This document shows positions 8,193 through 16,683 of a stretch of 64,000 nt of DNA, one piece after another. The stretch is from Mycobacterium sp. E1747. Its GTDB lineage: Bacteria > Actinomycetota > Actinomycetes > Mycobacteriales > Mycobacteriaceae. How positions within the stretch are numbered: position 1 is the first letter of the stretch; every line of letters begins with the position of its first letter. A model generated the notes under the pieces. That model had not been told where the DNA came from. It did no database searches and was given only the letters and a program-made list of their open reading frames with translations. Position numbers and translations under genes: made by a program. The DNA is taken from contig NZ_LZJI01000114.1 in the NCBI RefSeq assembly GCF_001667775.1, positions 1-64,000 of the forward strand, written 5' to 3'.

Positions 8193-8696
8193 ATGTCGCG
8201 ATCCTTCGACATCCGCATCGAATCGCCCGCCAGCGTGGAACAAATCCACGCGGCGTTTGGCCGCGAGGACTACTGGCTGGCCCGCCTGAAGGCCAGCAAC
8301 GCCCCCACCACGCTGGATTCGCTGGAAGTCGACGCCGACGGCACGGTGAGCGTGCGCGCGACACAACACGTATCCCGGCAGATAATGCCCGCGCTGGTCG
8401 CCAAGGTCGTCCCCGGGGAGCTCAAGATCGTTCACAGCGAGACGTGGCGATCCGTCGCCGACGGCGAAGTCCGGGGGCAGATCAACGTCGTCTCCTCGGG
8501 CGGGCTGGGGTCAGGGCACGCGGAGGCGTTCATGGCGCCCACCGGTGACGGCGCGCGGCTGCGCTTCGCCGTGGAGGTGGCGATGAGGATCCCGTTGGTG
8601 GGCCGCAAACTCGAGAAATCGATGCAAGCCGACCTCACCCAAAGCCTCCCCGCGTTGCAGCGCTTCACCAGCACCTGGATCGCCGAGAACATCTGA
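8193..8696 (+). CDS. DUF2505 domain-containing protein
   Basis: A 167-residue protein of the actinobacterial DUF2505 family, probably a START/SRPBCC-like lipid- or ligand-binding fold (structural inference). It begins MSRSFDIRIESPASVEQIHAAF and ends LTQSLPALQRFTSTWIAENI, as is usual for the family. The ATG at 8193 is chosen although the frame opens earlier, because the upstream extension overlaps the DUF3072 gene and has no family resemblance. Function unknown. Confidence 0.82.
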   Translation: MSRSFDIRIESPASVEQIHAAFGREDYWLARLKASNAPTTLDSLEVDADGTVSVRATQHVSRQIMPALVAKVVPGELKIVHSETWRSVADGEVRGQINVVSSGGLGSGHAEAFMAPTGDGARLRFAVEVAMRIPLVGRKLEKSMQADLTQSLPALQRFTSTWIAENI

Positions 8697-8713
8697 CGCC
8701 CGGCCGGTCGTCA

Positions 8714-9034
8714 TCAGTCGGCCGAGGGCGCGGGTTCGACGGCGACCAATTCGGTGAGGCCGCTGATCGTGAGGATCGGCATCAGGATCGGGTGGGCGAT
8801 CAGGTTTATGCGGTTGGCGTGGGAGAACAAGGCATTGATGGCGGCGCTGTCGAGGTACTCGACGCCGCTCAGGTCGACAGTGAGCGGCCCGCCGCTCGCG
8901 GCTTCCCCGCTGACGGTGGTGAGGGCCTGAACGAACGCGTCGATGTTGCTCAGATCGATCTCCCCGGCCGCGACCAACATCAGCTCCCCGTCCTCACGGC
9001 GTGTGGTGTCGAGGGTGAGCGACGTGGGCATCAT
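8714..9034 (-). CDS. STAS-domain anti-sigma factor antagonist
   Basis: A 106-residue single STAS domain (SpoIIAA/RsbV type). The core PLTVDLSGVEYLDSAAINAL contains the conserved Asp-Ser pair, where Ser is the residue phosphorylated by the cognate kinase in this family. Its start overlaps the stop of the upstream phosphatase/kinase-like gene by 4 nt. It is therefore translationally coupled to the protein most likely to dephosphorylate and/or phosphorylate it, forming a partner-switching module. No sigma factor gene lies next to it. Confidence 0.9.
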   Translation of the reverse strand: MMPTSLTLDTTRREDGELMLVAAGEIDLSNIDAFVQALTTVSGEAASGGPLTVDLSGVEYLDSAAINALFSHANRINLIAHPILMPILTISGLTELVAVEPAPSAD

Positions 9035-11604
9035 GTGATCCTGGCGGATAGGTGAACCGTGGTTCCGGCGGCATCAGGATTGATGGTGACGTCATTCATG
9101 AGGCCCCGCATGAGGGCAATACCCCGTCCCCGGTGGGGATAACTCGCCGGTTGCGGGGGTTTCCACGAACCGGTGTCGGTGATGGTCAACTGCACCCGGT
9201 CGACCAGTGCGGTCGCGCCCAGGCGGATGGTGCCTTCGGGCTGGTCCCGGTGACCGTGCTCGATGGCATTGGCGACGGCCTCCCCGGCGGCGACGAGCAC
9301 GTTCATTGCCTGTTCCGGGTCCAGTCGGGTGCGAGTCAGCCAGGTGCGCAACGCGGTTCGCGCGGGGGCCAAATGACTGACATCGGCCGGGAACGTCAGC
9401 TCCAGCGGCGCGGGATGACGATAAAGCAGAACGACAACGTCGTCCTGATAACCGCCGCTGGGGGCCAGACCGGACATGAGGTGGTTCGCCAGTTCGTCGA
9501 GGGTCGACCCGCGGCCGTCCTGCACGAGCTCGGCGGCCCGGGAGATGCCCTGTCCCAACGCGGTACGGCGACGTTCGACCAAGCCGTCGGTATAGAGCAG
9601 CAGGGTGGCGCGCGCCGGCACGGTCACCCGGGCCTCGGGGCGAGACCAGTTGGGCCGTACGCCCAACGCGATGGTGTGGCCGTCGTCGAGCATCTGGGTG
9701 GTGCCGTCCGCGTGGACCAGGATGGGCGGCGGGTGCCCGGCACTGGAATACACCAGCTCGCCGGTCTCGGGGTTGAGCACCGCGCAGACCGCGGTGGTGC
9801 ATTGCGCGCCGGGCAGCCGAGCGGCGAAGCGATCCATCCCGGCGAGAGCGGCCCCGGGACTGGGGTTTTCGAACAGCAATGCGCGGCACGCACTGCGCAC
9901 CTGACCCATCACGGTCGCGGCGGCCAGGCCATGCCCCACGCAATCGCCGACGACCATCGCGATGCGCCCGTCCTCGAGGTCGACGATGTCGTACCAGTCG
10001 CCGCCCACCTGCAGGGGCCGGCTGGCGGCCTGATACCGCACGGCGAACCCGTGCGGCAGGTCGGAAGGACCCAGGATCGCGTGCTGCAGCGCCAAGGCGG
10101 TTTCGCGCTGCTGGTCGACCTGATGGACCCGCTGCAGACCTTGGCCGAGCCGGCCCGCCAACACGGTCAGCAGGGTCTGGTCTTCGAGGGTGAACGGCCG
10201 ACGATCGGCCAGATCGATCCAGACGACGAGCACGCCCTTGGGGTGCTGCAGCGCGATGCCCCCCGTCCCGGGCTCCCCCGTGCTGGGGGTGAGCAGGTCG
10301 CCCTCGCGCAACGCGCTGAGCATGCGCTGAGTAGGAGGCGGAAGGTCGTCCCACTGCACCGGCTCGCCGACCGACACGACTTGCGGTGGGCCATAGGCCG
10401 TTCCGGTGGATGAAGTTTGAGCCGAGAACGTGACGGCGACGACGCGGCGGGCCCGCCACAGCCGACGCAATTCCTCCGCCGCGGCGTTCACCGCGTCATC
10501 GACGCTGTCCGCTTGGGCGAGTTCCTGGTTGAGCGCGTGTTCACGACCCGCCGCCAGCGCCAGGGCGATGGCCGCGTGCCGAGCGAAGTCGCTGACCAGC
10601 TCGAGATAATCGTCGCCGAAGGGCGACTGCTGCGGGTCGCGCGCGACGGCGATGACGCCGAGCACGGCGCCGTCGGCGATCAGGGGCATCACTATCGCGG
10701 AGCGTTCACCGACGTCGGTGAACCCCTCGATCGGATATTGGAAGGACTCGGTGATGAGCGGCTGGCCACGCCGGGCGACACCGCCCGTGGTGGAGCCGTC
10801 CATCGGCACCTGGCGACCGATTACCTCCGAGGAATATCTGCCCGCCGTGGCGGCCACGACCAAAGTGTCGACCTCGTCGGCGGGCAGGTCCGGCTCCTTG
10901 GGAACCAACAGGATCGCCTGTTCGGCGCCGGCCAATTCCAGCGCCCGGTTCACGATCAGCTGGAGCGGCCCGGTCTGGGGGTCACCGGACAGCAGCGCGG
11001 TGGTGATCTCGCGGCTGGCCTTCGTCCATTTGGCGGATTCGCGTTCCCGCTCGAACAGGCGCGCATTGTCGATGGCCGCCGCCGCGGCGGTCGCCAGGGC
11101 CCGCACAGCGGCCGCCTGAGAGTCGGAAAACACTCTGCCTGCCACGTCGTCGGCCAGGTAGAGGCTGCCGAAGTCCGCTCCCCGGACCGTGATCGGAATC
11201 CCGAGCAGCGCGCGCACCGGCGGATCGTGGGCTTGCAGTGCACCGGCCTGCGGATGGGCACTCACGTCGGCGAGCCGCAGACCCTCACCCACCGGCAGAT
11301 CGCCGAGCAGCCGCGCCGCGTCGTCATCGATCCCCGCACGCACGAAGGAGACGAAAGCGCCGTCGGGCGCGCGGATGCCCAGCGCTGCGTAACGGCAGCC
11401 GGTCAGCTCCATCGCCCCCTTGACGATTCGGCGCAGGGTCACGTCGAGGTCGAGGTCCGAACCGATTTCGCTGATGACCCGGACCAGTTGTTCCATCTGG
11501 TCACGGGCTGCTACCAGCTCGTCGAGCTGCTCGTGGATCTGGCTGACCAACTCACGCCGGCCCTGCCAGGTGAATGCCGATCCACCTCCCCCTTCATTGC
11601 CCAT
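9031..11604 (-). CDS. GAF-GAF-SpoIIE phosphatase-HATPase signalling protein
   Basis: An 857-residue cytosolic signalling protein. After a short coiled-coil start it has a DevS/DosT-like GAF domain (about residues 40-185: GAMELTGCRYAALGIRAPDG, LLGIPITVRGADFGSLYL), then further GAF-like domains (about 215-355 and 370-490). A PP2C/SpoIIE phosphatase domain (about 515-705) contains GGDWYDIVDLEDGRIAMVVG and DCVGHGLAAATVMG, with the metal-binding aspartates in place. A GHKL anti-sigma-type ATPase domain (about 725-857) has AAGEAVANAIEHGHRD and RGRGIALMRGLM. It can thus plausibly both dephosphorylate and phosphorylate the STAS protein encoded by the overlapping downstream gene. The ligand of the GAF domains is unknown. 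At the position I align with the DevS haem-ligand histidine this protein appears to have Asp; that alignment is by eye. Confidence 0.9.
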   Translation of the reverse strand: MGNEGGGGSAFTWQGRRELVSQIHEQLDELVAARDQMEQLVRVISEIGSDLDLDVTLRRIVKGAMELTGCRYAALGIRAPDGAFVSFVRAGIDDDAARLLGDLPVGEGLRLADVSAHPQAGALQAHDPPVRALLGIPITVRGADFGSLYLADDVAGRVFSDSQAAAVRALATAAAAAIDNARLFERERESAKWTKASREITTALLSGDPQTGPLQLIVNRALELAGAEQAILLVPKEPDLPADEVDTLVVAATAGRYSSEVIGRQVPMDGSTTGGVARRGQPLITESFQYPIEGFTDVGERSAIVMPLIADGAVLGVIAVARDPQQSPFGDDYLELVSDFARHAAIALALAAGREHALNQELAQADSVDDAVNAAAEELRRLWRARRVVAVTFSAQTSSTGTAYGPPQVVSVGEPVQWDDLPPPTQRMLSALREGDLLTPSTGEPGTGGIALQHPKGVLVVWIDLADRRPFTLEDQTLLTVLAGRLGQGLQRVHQVDQQRETALALQHAILGPSDLPHGFAVRYQAASRPLQVGGDWYDIVDLEDGRIAMVVGDCVGHGLAAATVMGQVRSACRALLFENPSPGAALAGMDRFAARLPGAQCTTAVCAVLNPETGELVYSSAGHPPPILVHADGTTQMLDDGHTIALGVRPNWSRPEARVTVPARATLLLYTDGLVERRRTALGQGISRAAELVQDGRGSTLDELANHLMSGLAPSGGYQDDVVVLLYRHPAPLELTFPADVSHLAPARTALRTWLTRTRLDPEQAMNVLVAAGEAVANAIEHGHRDQPEGTIRLGATALVDRVQLTITDTGSWKPPQPASYPHRGRGIALMRGLMNDVTINPDAAGTTVHLSARIT

Positions 11605-11740
11605 GGATACAAACCTAACGGTTAACAGGGGCGGGCCCTAGGGTGCCGGTGATCTTCGGGGAGACGAGGGCTTTACCCGATCTTGACCATGCATTGAATC
11701 GCCCCACCGACGATGACCTATGTGAGTACGCTTCCATCGG

Positions 11741-11869
11741 TGGAACTGGGGGTTTTGGGAATTCCAAGGCGACAAGGTTAACCGATGCGAAATGTTCGAT
11801 GAGGCGGACCTCGATACCGCGCTCGCACGGTTCGACGAGATCACCGCCGCCAGGACTGTCGGTGACTGA
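11741..11869 (+). pseudogene. C-terminal relic of a SnoaL/NTF2-tailed regulatory or cyclase-like protein
   Basis: In one frame, without its own 5' part, the sequence reads WNWGFWEFQGDKVNRCEM followed by FDEADLDTALARFDEI and a stop at 11867-11869. The DEADLDAALARFDEL-type end is a recurrent C-terminal tail in large mycobacterial ATPase/cyclase regulators. An in-frame stop lies at 11723-11725, so only about 40 codons survive. The relic overlaps the start of the next gene by 8 nt. Confidence 0.5.
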
Positions 11870-12569
11870 TACTGCGCCCCCACGACATCCGCTCTATCTC
11901 CTAGCGGACAGCCAGCTGCTCTTTTGGAAACGGCGGAACCGGCTGCTCCTCGAGGCGGCCGTCGACGGATTAGCCGGAGCCAGCCCGCTGAGCGCTGCCT
12001 ACATCGGCGCCTCCAACGGGGACCGTCCGGAGTACTACGAGATCTTCGAAGCCGCGATGGATGCCATCGGAATCACCGATCGGCGCATGATCGATTCATC
12101 GTTCGGCGCAAACGATCGCACCTTCCTAGCGAGCGCCCAGTTGATCGTCCTCGCGGGCGGCGATGTGCGTCTTGGCTGGGACACCTTCGACAGAACCGGC
12201 ATGAAAGAGGTGATTGTGGGCCGACACGAACAGGGCGCGGTCCTAGTGGGTATTTCGGCCGGCGCGGTCCAGTTGGGACGCTACGGAATCGTCGAGACGC
12301 CGCAACCTCCCGCACCCGAGCCGTTCGGCACATTCGACCTCGTGCCGATGGTCATCGACGCGCACGACGAGCGCGGCGATTGGGCGCGGTTATCGCGGAC
12401 GGTCGAATTGCTCGAGGGAGCGGTCATCGGGCTCGGAATCCCGTCCGGTGCAGGAGTTATCGTGCACCCCGATACCACTGTCGAGCCCCTGCGTCGTGCC
12501 GCGCATCAGGTCCGTTTCGAGAGTGGTCGGATCACCCGCTCGCTGCTGCCCGCCGAAGGTTCCAGCTGA
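11862..12569 (+). CDS. Peptidase S51-like (dipeptidase E / cyanophycinase-type) protein
   Basis: A 235-residue protein from the GTG at 11862. The nucleophile-elbow motif GAVLVGISAGAVQLG contains the catalytic Ser of S51 peptidases. AQLIVLAGGDVRLGWD is the Gly-rich strand that precedes it, and GLGIPSGAGVIVHPD matches the later family strand (usually GIDEGTALL-like). The length fits S51. The longer upstream frame is discarded because its N-terminus reads out of frame through the relic described at 11741-11869. Substrate unknown. Confidence 0.72.
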   Translation: MTDTAPPRHPLYLLADSQLLFWKRRNRLLLEAAVDGLAGASPLSAAYIGASNGDRPEYYEIFEAAMDAIGITDRRMIDSSFGANDRTFLASAQLIVLAGGDVRLGWDTFDRTGMKEVIVGRHEQGAVLVGISAGAVQLGRYGIVETPQPPAPEPFGTFDLVPMVIDAHDERGDWARLSRTVELLEGAVIGLGIPSGAGVIVHPDTTVEPLRRAAHQVRFESGRITRSLLPAEGSS

Positions 12570-12703
12570 ATTGGCCCATAGGCCAATCGGTGTCTGCGCC
12601 CCTGGGCCGATCCACCCTCTTCAGCCTCGGGTGACGCTTGGCCGTGCGAGTGGTGACTTTCGGCCCGAGTGATGGGTCTCGGTCCGGGTTCAGAGTGAAC
12701 ACC

Positions 12704-13135
12704 ATGCCAACTGCACCTCGACTGACTTTGAACAAAGCAGCCCCCTTCCTCGCAGCCCTGACCCCGCGCCGGCTGCTGGCCGGGGCAATCGTTGCCGGCG
12801 CGATCAGCGCGGTGCTCTTGTTTGCGACCACGGGAACCGCCACGGCTGATCCCGCGCCTCGACCCGCCAACTGCACGGCGGCGGACGTGGCCGGCGTCGC
12901 GGCCGGCGTGGCCGCGGCGCTCTCGACGTACCTGTTCACCCATCCGGACCTGAACGGCTTCTACACCGACCTGCAGGACCGGCCCAAAGATCAAATCCGC
13001 GACGACGTGCAGCAGTACTTCAACGCCAACCCCCAGGAGCAGGCCGATCTTGAGAACATCCGTCAGCCGCTGGCCGACATCCGGCAACGTTGCCAGTGGA
13101 CCCCGCTGCTCGGTCAGGGCGGCGCGACTCCCTGA
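12704..13135 (+). CDS. Exported haemophore-type haem-binding protein (MHB domain)
   Basis: A 143-residue protein with a twin-positive N-terminus and hydrophobic signal segment (LLAGAIVAGAISAVLLFATT), ending ATADP. The mature domain has NCTAADVAGVAAGVAAALSTYLFTHPDLNGFY, DRPKDQIRDDVQQYFNANP and PLADIRQRCQW. This Cys-flanked helical pattern, with a helix ending in Tyr/His before PDLN, is the mycobacterial MHB (haemophore, Rv0203-like) family. It probably acts in the periplasm or outside the cell, binding haem. The ATG at 12704 is chosen over the longer frame because it starts just ahead of the signal peptide. Confidence 0.85.
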   Translation: MPTAPRLTLNKAAPFLAALTPRRLLAGAIVAGAISAVLLFATTGTATADPAPRPANCTAADVAGVAAGVAAALSTYLFTHPDLNGFYTDLQDRPKDQIRDDVQQYFNANPQEQADLENIRQPLADIRQRCQWTPLLGQGGATP

Positions 13136-13202
13136 GCGGCCGGCTCGGGCACGTAACCGTTGCCGCCGTCGATTCGCCCCCGGTCAGAACGAGGAGATCC
13201 CA

Positions 13203-13499
13203 ATGAGTCTGAGGGTATGGTCCTGGACCGCCGGCGCAATAGCAGTGTTGGCCCTTGCCGCGATCCCTGAGATGTATGACGTCGTGCGGCCATCCGGGGT
13301 GGCCAACGCGGATGTGTGCGCGAGCGTCGGCCGGCGTGTTTCAGTGAGCGGGTGCACGAACGTTGCCGACACGGTCAACGCCAATGTCCCACCACCGGAC
13401 GCCTATGCGCCGCTGCCGCAAGACTTTCCACCCCCGCCACCGCCGGTGAATGTCTGCGTCGGAGGCGGCCGCCGCATCCACGTGAGCGGGTGCTTCTGA
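13203..13499 (+). CDS. Small secreted protein with duplicated Cys motif
   Basis: A 98-residue protein. The SD GAGGAG lies 6-7 nt before the ATG. A signal/TM segment (WTAGAIAVLALAAIP) is followed by a mature part with two copies of a Cys motif, VCASVGRRVSVSGC and VCVGGGRRIHVSGC. They are separated by a proline-rich linker (DFPPPPPPV). The paired cysteines in each unit suggest disulfide loops. Family not recognised. It may be cotranscribed with the haemophore gene 67 bp upstream. Confidence 0.7.
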   Translation: MSLRVWSWTAGAIAVLALAAIPEMYDVVRPSGVANADVCASVGRRVSVSGCTNVADTVNANVPPPDAYAPLPQDFPPPPPPVNVCVGGGRRIHVSGCF

Positions 13500-13509
13500 A
13501 AGTTATCGT

Positions 13510-14391
13510 CTAGCTGGCCGTGCCACCACCTCGACGGCGATGCACCGCGAGCACGTCGGCGTTCGCCAGCGTTTGCGCCTGAGCGGCAAGCGTGGATGCC
13601 CGATTCGCGTAGGCGATGGCCTCGGCGGCATTGGTCGCTTCCTTGGCCTGCGCCGCTGCAAAATACCGCTTGGCCTCTTGCAATCTGGCCTGCGCCTCGG
13701 CGCCGACGCTCTCGCCGTGCCTGCTGACGTAGTCGGTGATCTGACGCAGCCGGGTGTCCGCGATCGACAACGCGTCTCCTTCGCGCGTCTCAATGCCCCG
13801 CTGACCGTCGCGCCGGGCCGCACGGCGGCGGCGTACGCGATAGAACGCGAGAAACACCACGACCACGACCACGACGACGACGACGCTGACCGCGATCGGT
13901 AGCCAGATCGGCTTCGCCGAACGCGCCGATCCGTCCAATCCGTCGGCCGTAGCCACCGCGGCGCCGCTCCAATCCTTGACGCCCACGGCAGGTTCAATTC
14001 GCTTGCTGCGCAGCCTGTCCAGCTCGACATCCGTGAGACCCGGCACCTGCGGGGGCACCGACAAGGCGTACAGCTTGGTGTTCGTGGCCACGGACAGCAG
14101 CACGTCACGGGCGCCCAATCCGCTGGCGTTGCGGGTTCGGTCAGCCCAGTTCTCCGGTTTGAACCTGGAGAAGTTGTCGACGTAGACCACCCACAGCTGA
14201 ATGTGCCGATCGCGGTAGAGCCGGTCGATTGCCGAGCTCACCGCCGCTCTACCGGAATCCGTCAAGACTCCGGCGCTGTCTGTGATGTGGTCCGTGAGCC
14301 TGGACGGTGGCTGCGCGCCGGCGGGTGCCGCCATCAGCAATCCCGCTGTGAGGACGGTCAGGACAGCATGAACCAGGCGAACGCCGCGCAT
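13510..14391 (-). CDS. TPM-domain (DUF477) exported membrane-anchored protein
   Basis: A 293-residue protein. A signal peptide (VLTVLTAGLLMAAPAGA) is followed by a TPM domain (about residues 30-165: ITDSAGVLTDSGRAAVSSAI, LWVVYVDNFSRFKPENWADR, NASGLGARDVLLSVATNTK). One TM helix follows at about 180-203 (IWLPIAVSVVVVVVVVVVFL). The cytosolic C-terminus is Ala-rich and helical, with RLQEAKRYFAAAQAKEATNAA. TPM domains occur in envelope proteins of photosystem repair, phosphatase-like and membrane-quality-control type; the role here is unknown. It is convergent with the small secreted gene. Confidence 0.85.
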   Translation of the reverse strand: MRGVRLVHAVLTVLTAGLLMAAPAGAQPPSRLTDHITDSAGVLTDSGRAAVSSAIDRLYRDRHIQLWVVYVDNFSRFKPENWADRTRNASGLGARDVLLSVATNTKLYALSVPPQVPGLTDVELDRLRSKRIEPAVGVKDWSGAAVATADGLDGSARSAKPIWLPIAVSVVVVVVVVVVFLAFYRVRRRRAARRDGQRGIETREGDALSIADTRLRQITDYVSRHGESVGAEAQARLQEAKRYFAAAQAKEATNAAEAIAYANRASTLAAQAQTLANADVLAVHRRRGGGTAS

Positions 14392-14505
14392 ACGGGTAAT
14401 TTAGCCGTCACCTCCCAGCAGAGCGGATACCGCCGCTCGCGGAAATAATCAGACCGACGAAATCGCTGGGCAACAGCCTCTTGCGCTGGCAGGGTGACGG
14501 TTCGT

Positions 14506-14576
14506 GCGGGTGTGGCTGAGTGGCTAGGCAGCGGCCTGCAAATCCGTACACACGGGTTCGAATCCCGTCACTCGCT
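14506..14576 (+). tRNA. tRNA-Cys (anticodon GCA)
   Basis: The sequence folds as a tRNA. The acceptor is 14506-14512 paired with 14569-14575 (one G-U), the discriminator is U73 (typical of tRNA-Cys) and there is no encoded CCA. The T-arm ACGGG/CCCGT encloses TTCGAAT. The anticodon loop CTGCAAA carries GCA at 14538-14540. The anticodon stem GCGGC/TCCGT has a C-U mismatch at the loop-closing position and a terminal G-U pair. Confidence 0.88.
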
Positions 14577-14627
14577 CAAGAATGTGTGGAGGTGCTGGGG
14601 GTCGGAGCCGGGCAGGACACGCCCGTG

Positions 14628-15014
14628 CTACCTCTCTTCGGCCATGGCGTCGAGGTAGAACCATCGGCCGGCGCGGCGCTCGAAGCGACTGCGCTCGCGC
14701 AGGCTGTCGCCGTGGCCGGCGGACTCGAACCGGGCGGTGAATTCCACCTCCCCGCAATCGTCTTCCGGGCCGCCCGCGGCCGAGTCGATCACATCCAGGC
14801 CAGTCCAGGTGATCCGCGGGTCAATGGTCACGTCGGACGGCCGCGTGCGCGGGTGCCAGGTGCGAAACAGGTAGTCGGCGTCACCGCGGGCGAACGCTGA
14901 ATACCGCGATCGCATCAATTCCACCGCCGTACCGGCCTGCGACTCGCCATCGTGAAGCGGTCCGCAACACGCGCGATAGCCTTCGCCACTGCCACAGGGA
15001 CACAGTTCGTTCAC
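14628..15014 (-). CDS. YchJ-family SEC-C motif protein
   Basis: A 128-residue protein. The N-terminal SEC-C zinc-type motif CPCGSGEGYRACCGPLHDG (residues 5-23) is followed by the YchJ middle domain: LMRSRYSAFARGDADYLFRTWHP, then VEFTARFESAG and RWFYLDA. The family has an NTF2-like fold; its function is unknown. The start is GTG, with SEC-C beginning at residue 5 as is usual. Confidence 0.88.
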   Translation of the reverse strand: MNELCPCGSGEGYRACCGPLHDGESQAGTAVELMRSRYSAFARGDADYLFRTWHPRTRPSDVTIDPRITWTGLDVIDSAAGGPEDDCGEVEFTARFESAGHGDSLRERSRFERRAGRWFYLDAMAEER

Positions 15015-15034
15015 GCTATGAGCCTGACAGACCG

Positions 15035-15766
15035 TTACGGCAGCGCAGCGGCCGCGGCGTCTTGTAGGACTTGCTCCAGTTTGTCGAGTGGGTCACCGTC
15101 ACCGGGGTCGAGCCGCCGCGGCGGGATCTGCCGGCCGTCGGGTGTGACGCCGGCGAGCGGCGGCGGAGGTGGCGGCGCGGCCGGGGGCGGCGGCGGAGGC
15201 GGTGGTGGTTCCTCGGGTGCCGGGTGGGTTAGCGCGGTCCTCTTGGCCGCCAACCGGGTTGCGGCGTCCTGGCGGATGGCCCGCCGCTGGGGGTCCGCGT
15301 CGTTGTTGCCGAAGAAGCACGCGTGAGGGGCGGCTTCGACGATCGCTAGCGCGCTCGCATAGCGTTCGTCGGCGAGTGCGCGGTCACCCGCCGACGCCGC
15401 CCGGTCGCCCTGAGTTTCACGGACTAGTTCGAGGTTCACCCGCACCCAGCAGGAATTCGCGACGTCGCTGCGGGCAAGCGCGTGCGAGAAGTGAGTGTCG
15501 GCGTCATCGAGCCGCCCGTCGAGCACGGCGGCGACGCCCTCGACGAATGGCGCCTTCGCCGGTTCGACCACGTTGACCATGCCGAGGATCGACGCATCCG
15601 CGCGCACCGCGTTCCCGTCACCTTGGGCAAAGGAGGACACGGCGGAATTCCCCACCACAACCACCGAAATCAGCTTGATAGCGACCAGGAGTGCGACGAG
15701 CGTCACCGGGGCCGAGTAGGTCAACAATCGTCGCCGCAGCCCCAGCCGCGCCGGTGTCGGCGTCAT
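15035..15766 (-). CDS. BatC-like TPR membrane protein of MoxR operon
   Basis: A 243-residue protein with one N-terminal TM helix (APVTLVALLVAIKLISVVVV), then an extracytoplasmic TPR-like helical region (about 75-165: FVEGVAAVLDGRLDDADTHFSHAL, RALADERYASALAIVEAAP). The C-terminal linker is very Pro-rich, followed by a basic/acidic tail. Gene position (last of moxR-DUF58-membrane-VWA-VWA-TPR) and architecture correspond to BatC of Bat/MoxR operons. It overlaps the upstream VWA gene by 4 nt. The precise biochemical role is not known; such operons are associated with chaperone-like maturation of envelope complexes. Confidence 0.75.
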   Translation of the reverse strand: MTPTPARLGLRRRLLTYSAPVTLVALLVAIKLISVVVVGNSAVSSFAQGDGNAVRADASILGMVNVVEPAKAPFVEGVAAVLDGRLDDADTHFSHALARSDVANSCWVRVNLELVRETQGDRAASAGDRALADERYASALAIVEAAPHACFFGNNDADPQRRAIRQDAATRLAAKRTALTHPAPEEPPPPPPPPPAAPPPPPPLAGVTPDGRQIPPRRLDPGDGDPLDKLEQVLQDAAAAALP

Positions 15767-16683
15767 GATGCCAAGTCCCGTCGGGCGACGCGCCCGCGCC
15801 GGAACTCCCGAATCGAGAAGTAGACCTCGACGAGCAGCAGTCCGGCTGCGACCAAGGCCGGCAACCAGTAGAGTTCGATCCGCTTCCCTGTCTCGGTCAT
15901 CTGGGGCGCACGGGGCAATTCAAGCTGAAACGGCTGACCCGCTTCCCGATGCAGATATGGCACACCGAGTTGCCCGGCAAGATGCCGTAATTCCGCTTCG
16001 TTGATCGCGTCGCTGCGGCCGTATCCCAGCACCGCTCCCCCGGCCACCGACGCCTGCCTGATGTCGAAGCCACCCTGCGGGGTCCGCGACCCGGGGGCGC
16101 CGGAGCCGAAGTACAGCAGCACGTTTCGCGCACCCGGGTATTGCTCCGCCGCCTGCATGAGCTGGTATCGCAACACGTTGTCGGCCACCACGACGTTGAC
16201 CTCGGGATTACCGGCTTCGGGACCCAGAGCCGCGATGGTCGGACGCAGACTCCAATTATCTTCGGACAGCGGCCACTTCACTGTTGCCTGTGCCGCGGAG
16301 CTGACGAGCGCGTACCGCGCACCAGGGTACTGACTCAGCAACGCCGCGATGTCGTCGCGCATCCCGGCGATTCGTGGCTGGCCGGTGCCGTAATCCTCGA
16401 CACCCGAGTCGGTCGACCGATCGACGACCAAGAACACGTTGAGACCCGCGCCGGGTGCGGCCATTGCCCCTCGGCTGTTTTCCTCGTCGCGCAGTGCTGG
16501 GCGGGTGGTCGCGGCAATGAGCAGCAACACCGCGAGCGTTACCCCGCCCCACCGCAAGACCGCGCCGACACGGCGATCCCCCGCCGACGACAGCACCCGC
16601 CACAGCGCCACCAGGCGCGCCAGAACAAGCGCGGCGATGACGACCGCGAGGATCGCCCAGGGCAATACGGGCTGAAAGGTCAT
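15763..16683 (-). CDS. BatB-like VWA-domain membrane protein
   Basis: A 306-residue protein. TM helices lie near both ends (LPWAILAVVIAALVLARLVA; WGGVTLAVLLLIAA; C-terminal YWLPALVAAGLLLVEVYF) around a von Willebrand A-like domain. The MIDAS-type segment reads FLVVDRSTDSGVEDY, i.e. D-x-S-x-D rather than canonical D-x-S-x-S. Later core strands ARYALVSS and VNVVVADNVL are visible. Such VWA membrane proteins face the periplasm and are substrates or partners of MoxR AAA+ ATPases. Start and stop overlap neighbours by 4 nt each. Confidence 0.78.
   Translation of the reverse strand: MTFQPVLPWAILAVVIAALVLARLVALWRVLSSAGDRRVGAVLRWGGVTLAVLLLIAATTRPALRDEENSRGAMAAPGAGLNVFLVVDRSTDSGVEDYGTGQPRIAGMRDDIAALLSQYPGARYALVSSAAQATVKWPLSEDNWSLRPTIAALGPEAGNPEVNVVVADNVLRYQLMQAAEQYPGARNVLLYFGSGAPGSRTPQGGFDIRQASVAGGAVLGYGRSDAINEAELRHLAGQLGVPYLHREAGQPFQLELPRAPQMTETGKRIELYWLPALVAAGLLLVEVYFSIREFRRGRVARRDLAS

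Noticed and set aside
9052-10413. 453-codon plus-strand frame inside the SpoIIE/HATPase gene
   Set aside because: The opposite strand carries clear PP2C and HATPase motifs. This frame has none.
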